Notes under the pieces: generated by a model | Told to the model about the DNA's origin: nothing | Seen by the model: the letters and a program-made list of their open reading frames with translations, nothing else | Database searches by the model: none | Source of the DNA: Winogradskyella sp. | GTDB taxonomy: Bacteria > Bacteroidota > Bacteroidia > Flavobacteriales > Flavobacteriaceae | Length of the DNA stretch: 64,000 nt | Assembly (NCBI GenBank): GCA_002722255.1 | Contig: PBLD01000001.1 | Span: forward strand, 397,401-461,400 | Direction of reading: 5' to 3' | Translations under genes and position numbers: made by a program | Shown here: positions 36,304 to 44,891 of the stretch, in pieces | Position numbering within the stretch: position 1 is the first letter of the stretch | How the letters are laid out: each line of letters opens with the position of its first letter

Positions 36304-36322
36304 TAGCACATTTAGTGTGCTA
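36304..36322. repeat. Palindrome upstream of sprE
   Basis: TAGCACA (36304-36310), loop TTTAG, TGTGCTA (36316-36322), a perfect 7-bp inverted repeat 36 bp before the sprE start. It could be an operator or an mRNA hairpin. Its 5-nt loop recalls family B, but the flank GACA is absent. Confidence 0.5.
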
Positions 36323-36400
36323 AGTGGTAAAAATACGCATCTTTTTGAATTTATGATGTTATTACGCTGTTTTTCGAGAATAGGCAAAGTCTAACCAAAC

Positions 36401-36436
36401 AAAAAAGCCTGTGAATTTTTAAATCTTCACAAGCTT
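36401..36436 (-). terminator. Rho-independent terminator of the ABC transporter operon
   Basis: On the minus strand, AAGCTTGTGAA pairs with TTCACAGGCTT with one mismatch, followed by a T-run. It lies 25 bp past the stop of the ATPase gene. Confidence 0.8.
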
Positions 36437-36460
36437 CTTAAAACTGATTGATTGGGTAAT

Positions 36461-37180
36461 TTATTCTTCTTCTTGAGCAGCCATACTGCCAGAAAAATGA
36501 GCTTCAAGTTCTTTTAAAGTTGTTGGATTGGTTTCCAAATCTTTTACAATATTTCCTTTTTCTAGCACGACAATACGTTCGCAAACATCTGTAACGTGCA
36601 TTAAATCATGACTAGACACCAAAATAGTAACACCTTGTTTTTTTGCTAAGTCTTTGAGAATTTGCTTTAAACGTATTTGCGTCGTTGGGTCTAAATTGGC
36701 AAATGGTTCATCTAAAATAATAACCTCAGGGTTACCAATAAGCGCAGCTACAATGCCTGCTTTCTTTTGGTTACCCTTACTTAAATCGCGCAAGTATTTT
36801 TTCTTCCCAAGGATTTCTCCGTTAAAGAAATCTTCAAACTGAGACGTTAAAGCATCGACATCTGCTCTGTTTTGACCTCTTAAATCACCAATAAAATAAA
36901 AGTATTCTTCTGGTGTTAAATAGCCTATTAAAAAGGTTTCGTCTATAAATGCAGAAGTAAAAGGTTTCCAGTCTTCACTTTTATCTACAACAACATCATT
37001 ACTTGTAATGCTTCCTGTCGTTGGCTTTATTAAATCTAGCAGCAAACTAAAGTAGGTAGTTTTTCCTGCTCCGTTATTACCTACTAAACCAAAACTTTGG
37101 CCTTTAGGAATATTTAACTCTTCGATATTTAAAACGGTTGTTCCGTTATATGTTTTTGAAAGGTCTTTTGTATGTATCAT
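36461..37180 (-). CDS. ABC transporter ATP-binding protein
   Basis: A 239-residue ABC ATPase. Walker A is GNNGAGKTT (about 34-42), the signature is LSKGNQKK near 138, Walker B is VIILDEP near 160 and the H-loop is SSHDLMH near 196. It follows the permease gene by 15 bp and works with it. The pair resembles the exporter type typical of Bacteroidota DUF5687 systems, whose cargo is unknown. Confidence 0.92.
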   Translation of the reverse strand: MIHTKDLSKTYNGTTVLNIEELNIPKGQSFGLVGNNGAGKTTYFSLLLDLIKPTTGSITSNDVVVDKSEDWKPFTSAFIDETFLIGYLTPEEYFYFIGDLRGQNRADVDALTSQFEDFFNGEILGKKKYLRDLSKGNQKKAGIVAALIGNPEVIILDEPFANLDPTTQIRLKQILKDLAKKQGVTILVSSHDLMHVTDVCERIVVLEKGNIVKDLETNPTTLKELEAHFSGSMAAQEEE

Positions 37181-37195
37181 GGTTGTGTTGTGTAA

Positions 37196-38674
37196 TTAGT
37201 TATCTTGACTAAAGGCGTCAATCATTTTGTATTTTGAATCTAAGTAACGTTGCGTAATGGATTTCATGAGTTTTTTATGAAATACTATGCCTGCAACACC
37301 CAATAAAATGAGTAATGCTATACCGGCTTCAAAACCGACTAACCAGTTCATAAGCGCAAAAATACCCATTGGTAAAATCATTAATGGTAAACCAATAATC
37401 CACTGTACTGCTCCTGTACCTTGATAGTTAAATGCTGCACGCTGATTGAGGTCTATTTTCTTTCTGTTGAAAGATCCACCATATAGCATTATATGAGAAT
37501 TAACTCCAATATTATATATGGCTGCTGCAAAATGTGCAATCAGAATTTTCCAACCAAAATATACATATGGAATACTCAAAACAAACATAATCACTACACT
37601 AAGTATCATTAATACAAATTTAGATCTCAAGTATTGTTCATACTTAATGTTCTGACTCATTAGCATTTTGTAATAACCGCTATCCCAAGCAGGAATGAAT
37701 TGTCCAAAGTTTATTAAGAAAATTCCTGTAACGAATATACCGATGAAAGGAAACAACCAAACCATATCTCTATATATTGGTTGCGGATAGAAAAATAAAC
37801 CATAAACGAGTCCTATGACCATTATAAATACTGATGACTTTGTGCGTTTATTTCTCCAAATTAACTTTAAATCTAACTGCATAAATGGCGCAATATCTCC
37901 AAAACGATTGGTCCAAGATAAATCTGCTGCCTTAACCTCTGTAACCTTAGATTTTAATCCACTATCTAAAAATAGTTTTTCTCTTAAAATTTTAAAATTG
38001 AAAGCGTAAGCTATCGCTAATAATGCTATTGGAATTAAGATTAAAGCTGGATTGTTAGAAATACCCATAAAAGCATTACCGACCAAAGACGTCATTGATA
38101 CAATATTGAAATACTCTAAACCATATAGAACACCAACAGTTGCTAATAATGGTAAAAATGGTAAATCGGTTTTTGAGGATAGCGCTTCAATAATAAAGTT
38201 TAGGAAATTAATAATGAGTACCACAATTATTAATGCAAACATCCAAGGCAGTATCTGAGAAGCTTCGTAACCCTCCTTAATAAGCATTATGCTAAATGGA
38301 ATAATCGCAAAAAGTGGCAAAAAGTTAAAAAACGACAGTGCAGATTTACCCAACACAAAATGTACAATGGTAGAGCGTTTTATTGGTAACGTTAGTAATG
38401 GTTTTACACTCATTACCGGTAGCTTTTGCAAAAAGAAACGCATCATGAGGTCTACCATAAGCCAGTAGAATAAAAGTCCGTTAGCTATTACAAATGGGTC
38501 TTGATCTGGATATGTTTTCTTCAAAACAAAAAGCAATCCAAATCCTAAACTTAAAAACATAACAATAAACCATAATGCAAAAAAGACTAATAGAACATTT
38601 AACCCTAAACTCTTTTGCCAGTACGACGAACGGAAATACTGTTTCCATTCTAAATTAAGAAAGTGCTTTATCAT
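37196..38674 (-). CDS. ABC transporter permease, DUF5687 family
   Basis: A 492-residue membrane protein with about 12 helices in clusters separated by a central cytoplasmic stretch (about 240-265). The N-terminus MIKHFLNLEWKQYFRSSYWQK and the LPIKRSTIVHFVLGKSALSFFN segment are typical of DUF5687. It is the membrane partner of the ATPase downstream. The substrate is not evident from sequence. Confidence 0.85.
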   Translation of the reverse strand: MIKHFLNLEWKQYFRSSYWQKSLGLNVLLVFFALWFIVMFLSLGFGLLFVLKKTYPDQDPFVIANGLLFYWLMVDLMMRFFLQKLPVMSVKPLLTLPIKRSTIVHFVLGKSALSFFNFLPLFAIIPFSIMLIKEGYEASQILPWMFALIIVVLIINFLNFIIEALSSKTDLPFLPLLATVGVLYGLEYFNIVSMTSLVGNAFMGISNNPALILIPIALLAIAYAFNFKILREKLFLDSGLKSKVTEVKAADLSWTNRFGDIAPFMQLDLKLIWRNKRTKSSVFIMVIGLVYGLFFYPQPIYRDMVWLFPFIGIFVTGIFLINFGQFIPAWDSGYYKMLMSQNIKYEQYLRSKFVLMILSVVIMFVLSIPYVYFGWKILIAHFAAAIYNIGVNSHIMLYGGSFNRKKIDLNQRAAFNYQGTGAVQWIIGLPLMILPMGIFALMNWLVGFEAGIALLILLGVAGIVFHKKLMKSITQRYLDSKYKMIDAFSQDN

Positions 38675-38754
38675 ATTTGTGGTTAGTTTTTTCTATTAGT
38701 AAACTTAAACGTTAATTTGTTACAAACAAATTTAACTATACAATCATCCTTCCT

Positions 38755-38762
38755 TATTTTTG
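38755..38762 (+). promoter_or_regulatory. Predicted -7 element of the reductase gene
   Basis: TATTTTTG matches TAnnTTTG and lies 15 bp before the ATG at 38778. A TTTA lies at about the -33 position (38731-38734). It argues against the TTG at 38760, which overlaps this element, as a start. Confidence 0.5.
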
Positions 38763-38777
38763 CAGAAAATAATAGTA

Positions 38778-39836
38778 ATGGCACAATTTCATACCCTAAA
38801 AATAAAGTCAGTAGAAAAAGTTACCGAACATGCTGTAGCGATCTCTTTTGAAATTCCTGATTCCTTAAAGGCTAATTTTGCTTTCAACGCAGGACAATAC
38901 ATCACACTAAAAACCACAATTAATGGTGAAGACATACGTCGTGACTACTCTATTTGCGCATCAAAAAACAGTGGTGATTTAACCGTTGCTGTAAAATCGG
39001 TTGATGGTGGTACATTTTCCGTTTATGCTAATACAGAGCTAAAGGTAGGAGATACTATTGAGGTTGCTGAGCCTAACGGTCGCTTTGTCTTTGAACCAAA
39101 CGAAGCTAAAACAAGAACAGTTGCTGCCTTTGCTGCTGGTAGTGGTATTACACCTATTTTAGGCATTGCTAAAACACTACTTGAAGAAGAACCGTTTAGC
39201 AATTTTATTTTGGTTTATGGTAATAAATCTTCAAAAGACACGATGTTTTTTACCGATTTGGTAGAAATGCAAGCCAAGTATGGTAATCGTTTTCATGTAC
39301 ATTTTATATATAGTCAATCTCGTGAAGAAGGTGCTTTGTTAGGACGAATAGAAAAAAGTACTGTTAATCTTATGGTCAAAAATAAGTACCAAGGTGTAAA
39401 CATTGAATCTTTTTACTTGTGCGGACCAGAAGCCATGATTCATACTGTAAAAGACACATTAGTTGAAAACGGCATTAAAGAAAAGGCTATTTTCTTCGAG
39501 TTATTTACAGCACCTGTTGTCGCAGAAAACGAAAATTCGGTTGAAGATTTATCTGGTAACACCAAAATAAAAGTATTAGTAGATGATGAAGAGTTTGAGT
39601 TTGAAATGTCTAAAGAGCAATCTATTCTTGAAGCGACTCTGAAACAAGATATTGATGCTCCGTATTCTTGCCAAGGTGGTATTTGCAGTAGCTGTATTGC
39701 ACGCTTAACTGAAGGTGAGGCTAAAATGAGACAAAACAATATTCTTACAGATAACGAAGTGGCTGAAGGCTTGGTATTAACTTGCCAGGCGCACCCTACA
39801 TCTGCAACTATTGTTGTGGATTATGATGATGTATAA
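38778..39836 (+). CDS. Ferredoxin-type NAD(P)H oxidoreductase (PaaE-like)
   Basis: A 352-residue flavin and iron-sulfur reductase. Residues 1-100 form the FAD domain (RRDYSICAS is the FAD-binding RxYS motif); about 105-230 form the NAD(P)H domain (AAGSGITPILG, YLCGPEAMI). The C-terminal 85 residues are a plant-type [2Fe-2S] ferredoxin with CQGGICSSC and a later Cys in LTCQAHP. Such proteins pass electrons to oxygenases, as PaaE does for phenylacetyl-CoA epoxidase, or to desaturases. No oxygenase lies nearby, so the partner is unknown. ATG at 38778 was chosen over TTG at 38760. Confidence 0.87.
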   Translation: MAQFHTLKIKSVEKVTEHAVAISFEIPDSLKANFAFNAGQYITLKTTINGEDIRRDYSICASKNSGDLTVAVKSVDGGTFSVYANTELKVGDTIEVAEPNGRFVFEPNEAKTRTVAAFAAGSGITPILGIAKTLLEEEPFSNFILVYGNKSSKDTMFFTDLVEMQAKYGNRFHVHFIYSQSREEGALLGRIEKSTVNLMVKNKYQGVNIESFYLCGPEAMIHTVKDTLVENGIKEKAIFFELFTAPVVAENENSVEDLSGNTKIKVLVDDEEFEFEMSKEQSILEATLKQDIDAPYSCQGGICSSCIARLTEGEAKMRQNNILTDNEVAEGLVLTCQAHPTSATIVVDYDDV

Positions 39837-39838
39837 TC

Positions 39839-39879
39839 TAGATACTTAGATTTTTAGACCTATTAGACTATTAGATTCC
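39839..39879. repeat. Tandem TAGA repeat
   Basis: Five short units start with TAGA: TAGATACT, TAGATTTT, TAGACCTAT, TAGACTAT, TAGATTCC, with spacings of 8, 8, 9 and 8 bp. They begin 2 bp after the reductase stop and run into family A copy 8. Confidence 0.6.
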
Positions 39880-40905
39880 TGCCTTCGCAGGAATTACAGA
39901 CTTTATTTTTGACACAATAGCCTCAAAAGCAACACTTCCTGCTGCGTTTTCGTAGCCTTCAGGATATTTATTGCCGTAAATCGATGTTGGAATTTTTGGA
40001 TATTGGTCGCGATCCGCTGTAAGTTGAAAATCTTCAGGTTGATTAAAGGGTACAAAACCAGCGAAAGGGTGGGTAACTCCCCAAATCGTAATCACTTTTA
40101 CACCAAACATTGCAGCTAAATGGCCATTCCCAGAATCCATGGCAAGCATCAATTCTAAATTTGAAATTAGTGCCAATTCATCTTTAAAATCAAGTTTTCC
40201 TGCAACAGAAACCACATTATCATATTTCGCTTCAAAGGTATTAAGCGCTTCTATTTCTCTATCTCCACCTCCAAATAAGATAACCTTATAATCTTTGGAC
40301 AATTCCGAAATAACCGCTTCCATGTTCTCTAGTGGATACATTTTACTTTCGTAAGCTGCAAATGGAGCAATACCAACTAAAGTTTCATTAGTACTAATTC
40401 CTAAGTCTAAAACGGCTTTGGATAAAGGCTTTGCTTTTGGATATTTTGGCTGAGACAAATCAATCGGAAAATCCAAAGTCTTAAAAACATCAGCATAGCG
40501 TTGGTGTGTGGTTTTTAGTTGTTTTACTACTTCACCAGAAACTAAAACCTTCTTCTCTGCTCTTCCCTTATCTATCTGAATTACTTTTTTTCCGAAGAAA
40601 AACAATTTCAAAATTTTACTTCGTAAAACGTTGTGTAAATCTGCAACAACATCAAAGCCTAACGTTCTAAGTTCTTTTGATAGTTTATAAAGCCCTAAAA
40701 CGCCTTTGTGTTTGCCTTTAAGATCCGCGACATATACCTCAACATTTGGAATGTCTTCAAAAAAAGGTTTAAAAAACGCTCTGGTAACAACCGTTACTTT
40801 TACTTGCGGATGTTGTAAGGTTAATGCACGCAACACAGGCACTGTCATAGCAACGTCTCCCATTGCCGAAAACCTTATGACGAGTATGTGAGTGGCTGCT
40901 GACAT
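39871..40905 (-). CDS. Glycosyltransferase family 9 protein
   Basis: A 344-residue heptosyltransferase-like GT9 enzyme. The N-terminus ILVIRFSAMGDVAMTVPVLRAL and the AMDSGNGHLAAMFGVKVITIWG nucleotide-sugar site are typical. GT9 enzymes add heptose or similar sugars to lipid A core on the cytoplasmic side. The C-terminal end (VIPAKAGI) is encoded by family A palindrome copy 8, so the repeat has supplied its last codons and stop. It is followed on the same strand by nothing in the near region, and preceded by DUF4254. Confidence 0.87.
   Translation of the reverse strand: MSAATHILVIRFSAMGDVAMTVPVLRALTLQHPQVKVTVVTRAFFKPFFEDIPNVEVYVADLKGKHKGVLGLYKLSKELRTLGFDVVADLHNVLRSKILKLFFFGKKVIQIDKGRAEKKVLVSGEVVKQLKTTHQRYADVFKTLDFPIDLSQPKYPKAKPLSKAVLDLGISTNETLVGIAPFAAYESKMYPLENMEAVISELSKDYKVILFGGGDREIEALNTFEAKYDNVVSVAGKLDFKDELALISNLELMLAMDSGNGHLAAMFGVKVITIWGVTHPFAGFVPFNQPEDFQLTADRDQYPKIPTSIYGNKYPEGYENAAGSVAFEAIVSKIKSVIPAKAGI
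39875..39894. repeat. Family A palindrome, copy 8 (inside the GT9 gene end)
   Basis: ATTCCTGC (39875-39882), loop CTTC, GCAGGAAT (39887-39894), a perfect 8-bp stem. It is translated as part of PAKAGI at the GT9 C-terminus. Confidence 0.9.
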
Positions 40906-40920
40906 TTATTTCAGAATAGA

Positions 40921-40946
40921 GATCCTGAAACAAGTTCAGGATGACA
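40921..40946. repeat. Family B palindrome between GT9 and DUF4254
   Basis: ATCCTGAA (40922-40929), loop ACAAG, TTCAGGAT (40935-40942), followed by GACA. A perfect 8-bp stem, 2 bp from the DUF4254 stop codon. Confidence 0.85.
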
Positions 40947-40948
40947 AC

Positions 40949-41557
40949 TTATTTTTGCCCTCTTAAAACAGGATTCAACTCATCGTCGTTGTACATTTTC
41001 ATTTGTTTGTAAACTTTCATGTACTTATCTCCGTTAGCTATATCTGTCAATAAATCGTCAATCGCTGTGCTAAGGTCTTTACGTTGTTCTAGTAAAACGT
41101 CTAATTTCTTTTGGCAAGCTGCTTTATGATCTTCTGTAGCGTCCTCTCTCACAGTTTCTAGATGCATATGGTAGATTTTTAATGCCAAAATAGAAAGTCT
41201 GTCTATAGCCCAAGCAGGACTTTCAGAATTGATTTTTGCATCTGGCTTTACCTCAACATCTTTGTATTTGTCTAAGAAATAGCTATCAATATATTCAACC
41301 GTATCGGTTCTGTCTTGGTTAGAAGCATCAATCATACGTTTTAGTTTTAATGCTGCAACAGGATCGATATTTGGGTCTCTAATGATGTCTTCGTAAGCCC
41401 ATTGTACAGTATCTATCCAACATTTTCTGTATAATAAATGAGCGATTAGATCTTCATTTTTATCATACTTATTTGTAAAAGGTTGTTCTACCGTATTTAA
41501 AACTTTATAGGTTTTAATAACATCTTGAAATATACTGTTTGCTTTATCTGAAAACAT
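40949..41557 (-). CDS. DUF4254 protein
   Basis: A 202-residue helical protein of the DUF4254 family, commonly next to glycosyltransferases in Bacteroidota. Sequence is mostly helix, with the conserved stretches LIAHLLYRKCWIDTVQWAYEDIIRDP and SPAWAIDRLSILALKIYHM. It is upstream of the GT9 gene in the same operon, so I suspect a role in LPS or surface-glycan making, but no catalytic motif is visible. Confidence 0.8.
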   Translation of the reverse strand: MFSDKANSIFQDVIKTYKVLNTVEQPFTNKYDKNEDLIAHLLYRKCWIDTVQWAYEDIIRDPNIDPVAALKLKRMIDASNQDRTDTVEYIDSYFLDKYKDVEVKPDAKINSESPAWAIDRLSILALKIYHMHLETVREDATEDHKAACQKKLDVLLEQRKDLSTAIDDLLTDIANGDKYMKVYKQMKMYNDDELNPVLRGQK

Positions 41558-41581
41558 ATCGAATTATTTAGTTTGAATATG

Positions 41582-41589
41582 CAAATATA
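41582..41589 (-). promoter_or_regulatory. Predicted -7 element of the DUF4254-GT9 operon
   Basis: On the minus strand this reads TATATTTG, a full TAnnTTTG match, 25 bp before the DUF4254 ATG. No -33 TTG at 19 bp is visible. Confidence 0.45.
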
Positions 41590-41631
41590 CTTTGAATTAT
41601 TAACTTAGCCATTCAAGAAAAACACTTCATT

Positions 41632-42291
41632 ATGCAAATTCATAACCTTTCTGAAAGCCCTTCAATTTTAAATACTTTTATGTCTGAAATTAGAGATGTG
41701 AACATTCAAAATGACCGAATGCGTTTTAGACGAAATATTGAACGTATTGGTGAGGTTTTGTGTTACGAATTAAGCAAGTCACTTCATTTTGAAACTCACA
41801 CCACTAAAACACCTTTAGGAAATCATGATACAACATTGTATAAAAACGATATTGTATTATGCTCAATCTTAAGAGCTGGAGTTCCTCTACATAGTGGCTT
41901 ATTGAATTATTTTGATTCAGCCGAAAACGCATTTATTTCGGCTTACAGACATCATAAACACAATCCTGAAAGTTTTGAAATCATTGTTGAATATTTAGCC
42001 TGCCCGAGTCTAGAAGGTAAAACTCTAATTCTTGCAGACCCGATGTTAGCCACAGGACAATCCATGGTAGCAACTTACGAAGCACTTAAACCTTTTGGCA
42101 CACCAAAAGATATACATTTGGTTAGTGTTATTGGCGCACAGGAAGGTGTGGATTTTGTTGCTAAGCATTTTGATACAAATGCACACCTGTGGATTGCAGA
42201 TATTGATGATACACTAAACGAAAAAGGTTACATTGTACCTGGTTTGGGTGATGCAGGTGACTTGGCGTTTGGTAATAAACTACAACAATAA
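41632..42291 (+). CDS. upp: Uracil phosphoribosyltransferase
   Basis: Pyrimidine salvage enzyme that makes UMP from uracil and PRPP. The PRPP-binding loop is seen as LADPMLATGQSM (about 138-149), with SILRAGVPLHSGLL near 80 and a C-terminal GDAGDLAFG uracil-binding motif. The 219-residue length is normal. It converges with the DUF6427 gene with a 12-bp overlap. Confidence 0.94.
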   Translation: MQIHNLSESPSILNTFMSEIRDVNIQNDRMRFRRNIERIGEVLCYELSKSLHFETHTTKTPLGNHDTTLYKNDIVLCSILRAGVPLHSGLLNYFDSAENAFISAYRHHKHNPESFEIIVEYLACPSLEGKTLILADPMLATGQSMVATYEALKPFGTPKDIHLVSVIGAQEGVDFVAKHFDTNAHLWIADIDDTLNEKGYIVPGLGDAGDLAFGNKLQQ

Positions 42292-43197
42292 ACTAATAAT
42301 AGGTACTATTATTAGTAATGAAATAAAGACTTCTTTAAACCATTTTTCTGAAACCACTTCTATATAATTTGCCATAATTATAGAAAATGGCGCAAACAGA
42401 AAAATGAACTCACTTCCATTTTTTACTGGTGCAATTATGGCTATTAAAATGGCTATAACCGATGACCAAGCTATGAGAAAAAAAGAAGGTTTTAATTTTT
42501 TGTTTTTGTCTTGAATATTTTTGAAAAAGTAAATCAGCGTCCAAACAAGCGAAGTAAATAAAACAGTCAGCTCTAAAATAAATTCACTACTGTTATAAAC
42601 AGAATAATCTACACTTGCATAACGACTAAAATTAGTAGGCTTTATGTAAGTATCATGAACAATGATATTGTAAGCGACAAGTAATAAGATTACAGTGGCA
42701 ACACCAACAAAAGGGATAATAACATTCTTTAAGTTGTTTTTTGAATGGTAGATTAATGCTACAATTACAACGGCAAAGAACAAAACAGACCAAAAGTGAA
42801 ATAACGTAGCCATCATAACCCAAAAACCAGCATCGAAAAACTTTTTCTTAGTATGGAGGTTTGTTTGCAAACTAATAAGGCGTCTCAATGCAAAAAGCAC
42901 AAATAAATTAGCAAAGAGCAGATCTGAATATCTTAAAGCTTCTGGAAACAATCCAAACAGTAATCCAAACGTCATTATTGCATAACCATTTTTTTTAGTA
43001 AGGTTATTTTTTGAAATGATAAAGTCTAAAAGAAAAACAAAAAAGACTGCTACTATTAGCCTTACAGAAGTTTTTAAAGCCGTACTTACATCTGCAAATA
43101 GTTGATTAAAATTAGAAGTTACAAAAAGGACAATAACAAAACCAGCAACCATTATAAAGTTTATAGGCTTAGATTTACTAAAAATGCTTGTAATCAT
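42280..43197 (-). CDS. DUF6427 membrane protein
   Basis: A 305-residue protein with about nine to ten hydrophobic helices and few charged loops. The position next to upp and purD is common in Flavobacteriaceae, where this family is named DUF6427. The layout resembles polysaccharide or lipid-handling membrane proteins, but no motif gives a function. Confidence 0.75.
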   Translation of the reverse strand: MITSIFSKSKPINFIMVAGFVIVLFVTSNFNQLFADVSTALKTSVRLIVAVFFVFLLDFIISKNNLTKKNGYAIMTFGLLFGLFPEALRYSDLLFANLFVLFALRRLISLQTNLHTKKKFFDAGFWVMMATLFHFWSVLFFAVVIVALIYHSKNNLKNVIIPFVGVATVILLLVAYNIIVHDTYIKPTNFSRYASVDYSVYNSSEFILELTVLFTSLVWTLIYFFKNIQDKNKKLKPSFFLIAWSSVIAILIAIIAPVKNGSEFIFLFAPFSIIMANYIEVVSEKWFKEVFISLLIIVPIISLLL

Positions 43198-43209
43198 TTA
43201 CTGTTTTTG

Positions 43210-43217
43210 TATTTTTG
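43210..43217 (+). promoter_or_regulatory. Predicted -7 element for the DUF6341 gene
   Basis: TATTTTTG matches TAnnTTTG. Transcription would start near 43221-43224, exactly at the foot of the leader hairpin at 43220-43262. Confidence 0.45.
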
Positions 43218-43219
43218 CT

Positions 43220-43298
43220 ATCCAATTGAGCCTTTCGTCTAATTAGTGAAGCTAAATTGGATGTGAGTATAAATATAATTTAAATCTCGCTAGCCGAG
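43220..43298 (+). promoter_or_regulatory. Structured leader of the DUF6341 gene
   Basis: A long hairpin at 43220-43262: ATCCAATTGAGC pairs with GCTAAATTGGAT around a 19-nt loop, with one mismatch. A short GC-rich stem follows at 43286-43298 (CTCG, loop CTAGC, CGAG), ending 15 nt before the ATG. The arrangement suggests a regulatory leader or processing site; no known riboswitch was recognised. Confidence 0.4.
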
Positions 43299-43313
43299 TA
43301 AATTTATAAAGTT

Positions 43314-43541
43314 ATGAAGGATTTCTTTTACGCAATACAAGATTTATTTGTCAACGTATTATTTGCACCATTAGATTATTTAAGAGAGCTAGAGCTTTCT
43401 TCTTGGTTTGCTGCAAACACTATGTCATGGATTTTTATGGCTATTGGCTTTGTTGCATTTGTTTATTGGATGAAGCAATTAGCTAAATTCAACGCTAACA
43501 ACGAAGAAGATAAGAGTATTTCTTCGCACTCTTATCTATAG
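43314..43541 (+). CDS. DUF6341 small membrane protein
   Basis: A 75-residue protein with an amphipathic N-terminus (MKDFFYAIQDLFVNVLFAPLDYLRELE) and one membrane helix (about 33-52), then a charged tail. It belongs to the DUF6341 family found beside purD and DUF6427 in flavobacteria. Function unknown. It converges with purD with a 6-bp overlap. Confidence 0.75.
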   Translation: MKDFFYAIQDLFVNVLFAPLDYLRELELSSWFAANTMSWIFMAIGFVAFVYWMKQLAKFNANNEEDKSISSHSYL

Positions 43542-44807
43542 ATCAAAACCAATATCTTTACGATAATACATCTTATCAAAATGTAGATTTTCTATATTTT
43601 GATAAGATTTTTTTATGGCTTCTTGGTACGTATCGCCATAAGACGTTACAGCCATAACACGACCACCAGAAGTTACCACCTTACCATCTTTATCTTTTGC
43701 TCCTGCATGAAATACGATAGAATCTTCAATCTTTTCTAGTCCTGTAATTTCTTTACCTTTTTCGTAAGCTTCTGGATAACCTCCAGACACCAACATTATT
43801 GTTGTTGCAGCACGCTCATCTATATCTATAGCAACGTCTGCTAAGGTACCATTTGCCATAGCCTTAAAAATAGTTACCAATTCGGTTTTTAATCTTGGTA
43901 AAACGACTTCCGTTTCAGGATCTCCCATACGAACGTTATACTCAATAACTTTTGGATCGTCTCCAACTTTAATCAATCCTATGAAAATGAAACCTACATA
44001 TGGTAAGTTGTCTTTTTGCAATCCTTCTACAGTAGGTTTTACAATCTGATTTTCCATTTTACTTAAAAATTCATCTGTTGCAAATGGTACTGGAGACACA
44101 GCTCCCATTCCACCCGTATTTAAGCCTGTATCACCTTCTCCAATTCTTTTATAATCTTTAGCTGTTGGAAGTATTTTGTAATCCTTTCCATCTGTAAGCA
44201 CAAAACAACTTAACTCAATACCGTCTAAAAACTCTTCAATAACAACTTTAGCACTTGCATTACCAAACTTTGCATTTACAAGCATATTGCTTAATTCTTC
44301 CTTTGCTTCGTCTAAGTCGTTAAGAATTAAAACCCCTTTTCCGGCTGCTAATCCGTCTGCTTTTAAAACATATGGTGCGTTTAGAGTTTCTAGAAATTTA
44401 TAGCCTTCTTCTACGTTATCTTTAGTAAAACTTTGATAAGCTGCTGTAGGAATATTGTGGCGCATCATAAATTCTTTTGCAAACTCTTTAGAGCCTTCTA
44501 GTTCAGCAGCAGCCTTTTGAGGGCCAATTACTGCAACATTTTTGAGGTCTTGGTCTTCCAGAAAAAAGTCGTGTACACCTTGCACTAACGGATCTTCTGG
44601 ACCAACAACAACCAATTCTATATCATTAGCTATTACAGCATCTTTAATGGCTTTAAAATCGGTAACCGAAAGGTCTAGGTTAGTTGCTATTGCACTTGTA
44701 CCTGAGTTTCCTGGTGCAACATAAAGGTTAGTGCATTGGTTGCTTTGCGCAATTTTCCATGCAAATGTATGTTCTCTTCCGCCAGATCCTAAGACTAAAA
44801 TATTCAT
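43536..44807 (-). CDS. purD: Phosphoribosylamine--glycine ligase
   Basis: Second step of purine synthesis: joins glycine to phosphoribosylamine with ATP to give GAR. The N-terminus NILVLGSGGREHTFAWKI carries the family motif; the ATP-grasp domain spans about 105-310 with LKADGLAAGKGV and YNVRMGDPETEVVLP, and the C-terminal domain follows. The ATG at 44807 was chosen over 44828 because it fits the family start. A TAnnTTTG element lies 18 bp upstream. Confidence 0.95.
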   Translation of the reverse strand: MNILVLGSGGREHTFAWKIAQSNQCTNLYVAPGNSGTSAIATNLDLSVTDFKAIKDAVIANDIELVVVGPEDPLVQGVHDFFLEDQDLKNVAVIGPQKAAAELEGSKEFAKEFMMRHNIPTAAYQSFTKDNVEEGYKFLETLNAPYVLKADGLAAGKGVLILNDLDEAKEELSNMLVNAKFGNASAKVVIEEFLDGIELSCFVLTDGKDYKILPTAKDYKRIGEGDTGLNTGGMGAVSPVPFATDEFLSKMENQIVKPTVEGLQKDNLPYVGFIFIGLIKVGDDPKVIEYNVRMGDPETEVVLPRLKTELVTIFKAMANGTLADVAIDIDERAATTIMLVSGGYPEAYEKGKEITGLEKIEDSIVFHAGAKDKDGKVVTSGGRVMAVTSYGDTYQEAIKKSYQNIENLHFDKMYYRKDIGFDL

Positions 44808-44825
44808 GATTGTGTTTTGTTTGCG

Positions 44826-44833
44826 CAAAAATA
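44826..44833 (-). promoter_or_regulatory. Predicted -7 element of purD
   Basis: On the minus strand this reads TATTTTTG, a full TAnnTTTG match, 18 bp before the purD ATG. A TTG lies 21 bp further upstream, close to the -33 position. Confidence 0.5.
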
Positions 44834-44891
44834 ATTGGTTTTACGATGAAAAAACAATTAATTTACAGAAACCTTTTGGCCTTTATTCATC

